64,000 bases of DNA from Thalassobius sp002708925 (GTDB lineage: Bacteria; Pseudomonadota; Alphaproteobacteria; Rhodobacterales; Rhodobacteraceae): contig NZ_JBNAGJ010000008.1 of the NCBI RefSeq assembly GCF_049803795.1, positions 62,001 through 126,000 of the forward strand, given 5' to 3'. The position numbers and the translations under genes were made by a program. Every line of letters starts with the position of its first letter. Position 1 is the first letter of the stretch. The notes beneath the pieces are model-generated. The model had not been told where the DNA came from. It did not search any database and worked only from the letters and a program-made list of their open reading frames with translations. Below, piece by piece: positions 62,440 to 64,000 of the stretch.

Positions 62440-63123
62440 TCATACCTCGGTCCATTGGCGGATCATGTTGTGGTAAATGCCGGTCAGGCGGACGACTTCG
62501 TCATCCTCGGCGCCAAAGCGCGTGGCCAGCGTCTGGATGGTCTGGTCCAGCTCGAACAGGATGGTGCGCTGCTCGTTCGAGCGCACCATGCTTTGCAGCC
62601 AGAAAAACGAGGACACCCGCGCCCCGCGCGTCACTGGCACCACCTCGTGCAGCGAGGTCGAGGGATAGAGCACCATGTCCCCTGCGGGCAGTTTCACCTC
62701 TTGGGTGCCATAGTGGTCCTCGACCAGCAGCGCGCCGCCGTCATATTCATCGGGCTCTGAGAAAAAGACCGTCATCGACAGATCGGTGCGGATGTATTCG
62801 CCGTTGAACGGATTGGTGCGAATGGCATTGTCCACATGGATGCCAAAGGTCTCGCCGTCCTCGTAGCGGTTGAACATCGGCGGCAAAATCCGCAGCGGCA
62901 AGGCGGCCGACAGGAACAGCGGGTTTTGCGACAGACGTTGCAGGATCAGTTGCCCCAGCTCCTGCGCATCCTGGCCCGTGGCGGGCAGCTGACGGTTGCG
63001 TTTGACTTGCAGGGACTGGGCGCCGGCGGTGTTTTTGCCGTCCTCCCAATCGGCCGCGTCCAGACGGGTGCGAATGGATTTGACCTCGTCCTTGCTGAAC
63101 AGTTCGGGGATGGTGATGAGCAT
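62440..63123 (-). CDS. PiuC-type Fe(II)/2-oxoglutarate-dependent hydroxylase (PKHD family)
   Basis: A 227-residue dioxygenase. ATG 63123 follows CAGGAG and yields MLITIPELFSKDEV, the PKHD family start. Iron ligands H-x-D in GIHVDNAIR and the distal His in STSLHEVVPVTRG; 2-oxoglutarate Arg in TRGARVSS. PiuC-type genes typically accompany siderophore receptors, as here between the receptor and exbB. Substrate unknown. Confidence 0.92.
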   Translation of the reverse strand: MLITIPELFSKDEVKSIRTRLDAADWEDGKNTAGAQSLQVKRNRQLPATGQDAQELGQLILQRLSQNPLFLSAALPLRILPPMFNRYEDGETFGIHVDNAIRTNPFNGEYIRTDLSMTVFFSEPDEYDGGALLVEDHYGTQEVKLPAGDMVLYPSTSLHEVVPVTRGARVSSFFWLQSMVRSNEQRTILFELDQTIQTLATRFGAEDDEVVRLTGIYHNMIRQWTEV

Positions 63124-63204
63124 GCTGCGCTCCTGATCTGAGAAGTGGCCGGGGGCGGCGCGCATGATTGCCGCCCCCAACCGAGGGAAAGTGCAAACCG
63201 GGGC

Positions 63205-64000
63205 TTAGAACTTCATGTCCAGCGAGGCCCAGATTTCACGACCCGGCCCCACATAGGTGAACGGCTCACCCGAGCGGTAGGCGGTGTCGTAGTAGGTCTT
63301 GTCGGTGATGTTATCGATGCCGAACCGGACCGACGTGGCCTTGTTGATCGCGTAGGATCCGACCAGATCGAAGGTCCAGTGCGAGGGCAGAACATTGCCG
63401 TTCGGCACGGTCGAGCCCAGATCACGTTTCCCAACAAAATTCGTCTGCAGACCCAGCATCAGATCGTCACTGACATCATAGGTGACCAGCAGGTTGAACT
63501 GCTTATGCGTGATGGTGGGCAGCGATTCCCCGATATAATCGGCGGTCGCGCTGTCCAGGATCTCACTGTCCGAGAACACGGCCCCACCAAACAGGCCCAC
63601 ACGGTCATTCACCTTACCGGCGACGCCCAGCTCGATCCCGCGCACACGGTATTTCAGCGTGTCCGAGGTCACGGCGTCGGCACCACGGCCCACATCCTCG
63701 CGGGCGTTGTCCTTGGTGGTCTGGAACAGTGCGGCGGTCAGCAGCAGGTGGTTGTTCAGCTCGTACTTGGCGCCCAGTTCCAGCGACAGGTTCTGCTCGG
63801 GCTTGAGCCCTTCACCATTGGTGTCCAGACCGCCGTAGTAGCCGCCGCCCGAGGCGATCTCCTGCCCCATCGGGTTGGTCGAGGTCGCCGCAGCACCGTA
63901 AATCCGCAGCTTGTCCGAGGGTTTGTAGGTCACAGACAGGCTGCCGTTCAGCATGGTGTCACTGCGCGACAACGCATAGGCATCCCCCGCACGGTCGGTG
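63205..64000 (-). CDS. TonB-dependent (siderophore-type) outer-membrane receptor, C-terminal part (cut by window edge)
   Basis: The frame is open from the stop near 63205 to the window end, giving 265 residues. It has the alternating strand pattern of a beta barrel (LELGAKYELNNHLLLTAALFQT, VRFGIDNITDKTYYDTAYRSG, which is the conserved TonB-receptor C-terminal box) and a terminal Phe for outer-membrane insertion. The plug domain lies outside. With PiuC and ExbBD-TonB it probably takes up ferric siderophores; ligand not determined. Confidence 0.93.
   Translation of the reverse strand, partial: TDRAGDAYALSRSDTMLNGSLSVTYKPSDKLRIYGAAATSTNPMGQEIASGGGYYGGLDTNGEGLKPEQNLSLELGAKYELNNHLLLTAALFQTTKDNAREDVGRGADAVTSDTLKYRVRGIELGVAGKVNDRVGLFGGAVFSDSEILDSATADYIGESLPTITHKQFNLLVTYDVSDDLMLGLQTNFVGKRDLGSTVPNGNVLPSHWTFDLVGSYAINKATSVRFGIDNITDKTYYDTAYRSGEPFTYVGPGREIWASLDMKF

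Overview
The window reads as a chromosomal segment of a GC-rich alphaproteobacterium of the Rhodobacterales (Roseobacter/Paracoccus type). Pointers are the alphaproteobacterial F1-ATPase zeta inhibitor, a methionine synthase split into separate genes next to DUF1638, an alphaproteobacterial LexA box (GTTC-N7-GTTC), a NasS/NasT nitrate system, FNR boxes of TTGAT-N4-ATCAA form, and a tail-to-tail selD/mnmH pair. I see no phage, insertion sequence, CRISPR array, rRNA or tRNA. Coding density is high and no gene-free stretch exceeds about 300 bases.

Layout. 1-2.3 kb (minus): the 5' end of a dctB-like sensor kinase behind purC-purS-purQ. 2.5-8.9 kb: zeta inhibitor, homocysteine methyltransferase, a tandem pair of small cysteine-rich proteins, a radical SAM gene under a LexA box, a corrinoid protein, DUF1638, sufE and a small lipoprotein. 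8.9-11.8 kb (minus): rnd, purN, purM. 12-19 kb: cytochrome bd oxidase cydDC-cydAB-cydX with a divergent NsrR-like Rrf2 regulator. A shared palindromic motif and perfect FNR boxes lie in front of both cydA and cydD. 19-22.7 kb: gentisate pathway and a MarR regulator. 22.8-26.3 kb: nadA-nadB-nadC.

26.4-37.1 kb is a nitrate assimilation block. NasT (ANTAR) and NasS are followed by a leader with two ANTAR-type hairpins overlapping a terminator, then nrtA, nrtB, a double-ATPase nrtCD, a single-domain globin, an FAD oxidoreductase and the nitrate reductase NasC. No nitrite reductase is present. 37.2-40.4 kb: an oxidoreductase-SelD fusion facing mnmH. 40.5-46.6 kb: iron genes (hemP, imelysin, bfd, bfr, a di-heme DUF1111 protein, a second imelysin, DUF1513).

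46.7-54.1 kb: a TRAP transporter, putA and a divergent Lrp-type regulator. 54.1-56 kb: a large lipoprotein with an alpha/beta-hydrolase fold. 56.1-59.1 kb: hisB-hisH, two minus-strand DUF2147 genes, hisA. 59.2-60.3 kb: an FMN 2-hydroxyacid oxidase. 60.2-64 kb (minus): TonB-dependent receptor (cut by the window end), PiuC-type hydroxylase, exbB, exbD, tonB.

The strongest leads are the mirror-symmetric cysteine protein pair (4209-4839), the NsrR-like/FNR operator architecture of the cyd genes, the ANTAR attenuator before nrtA, and the nitrate ABC ATPase in which both degenerate motifs fall in the same composite ATP site.
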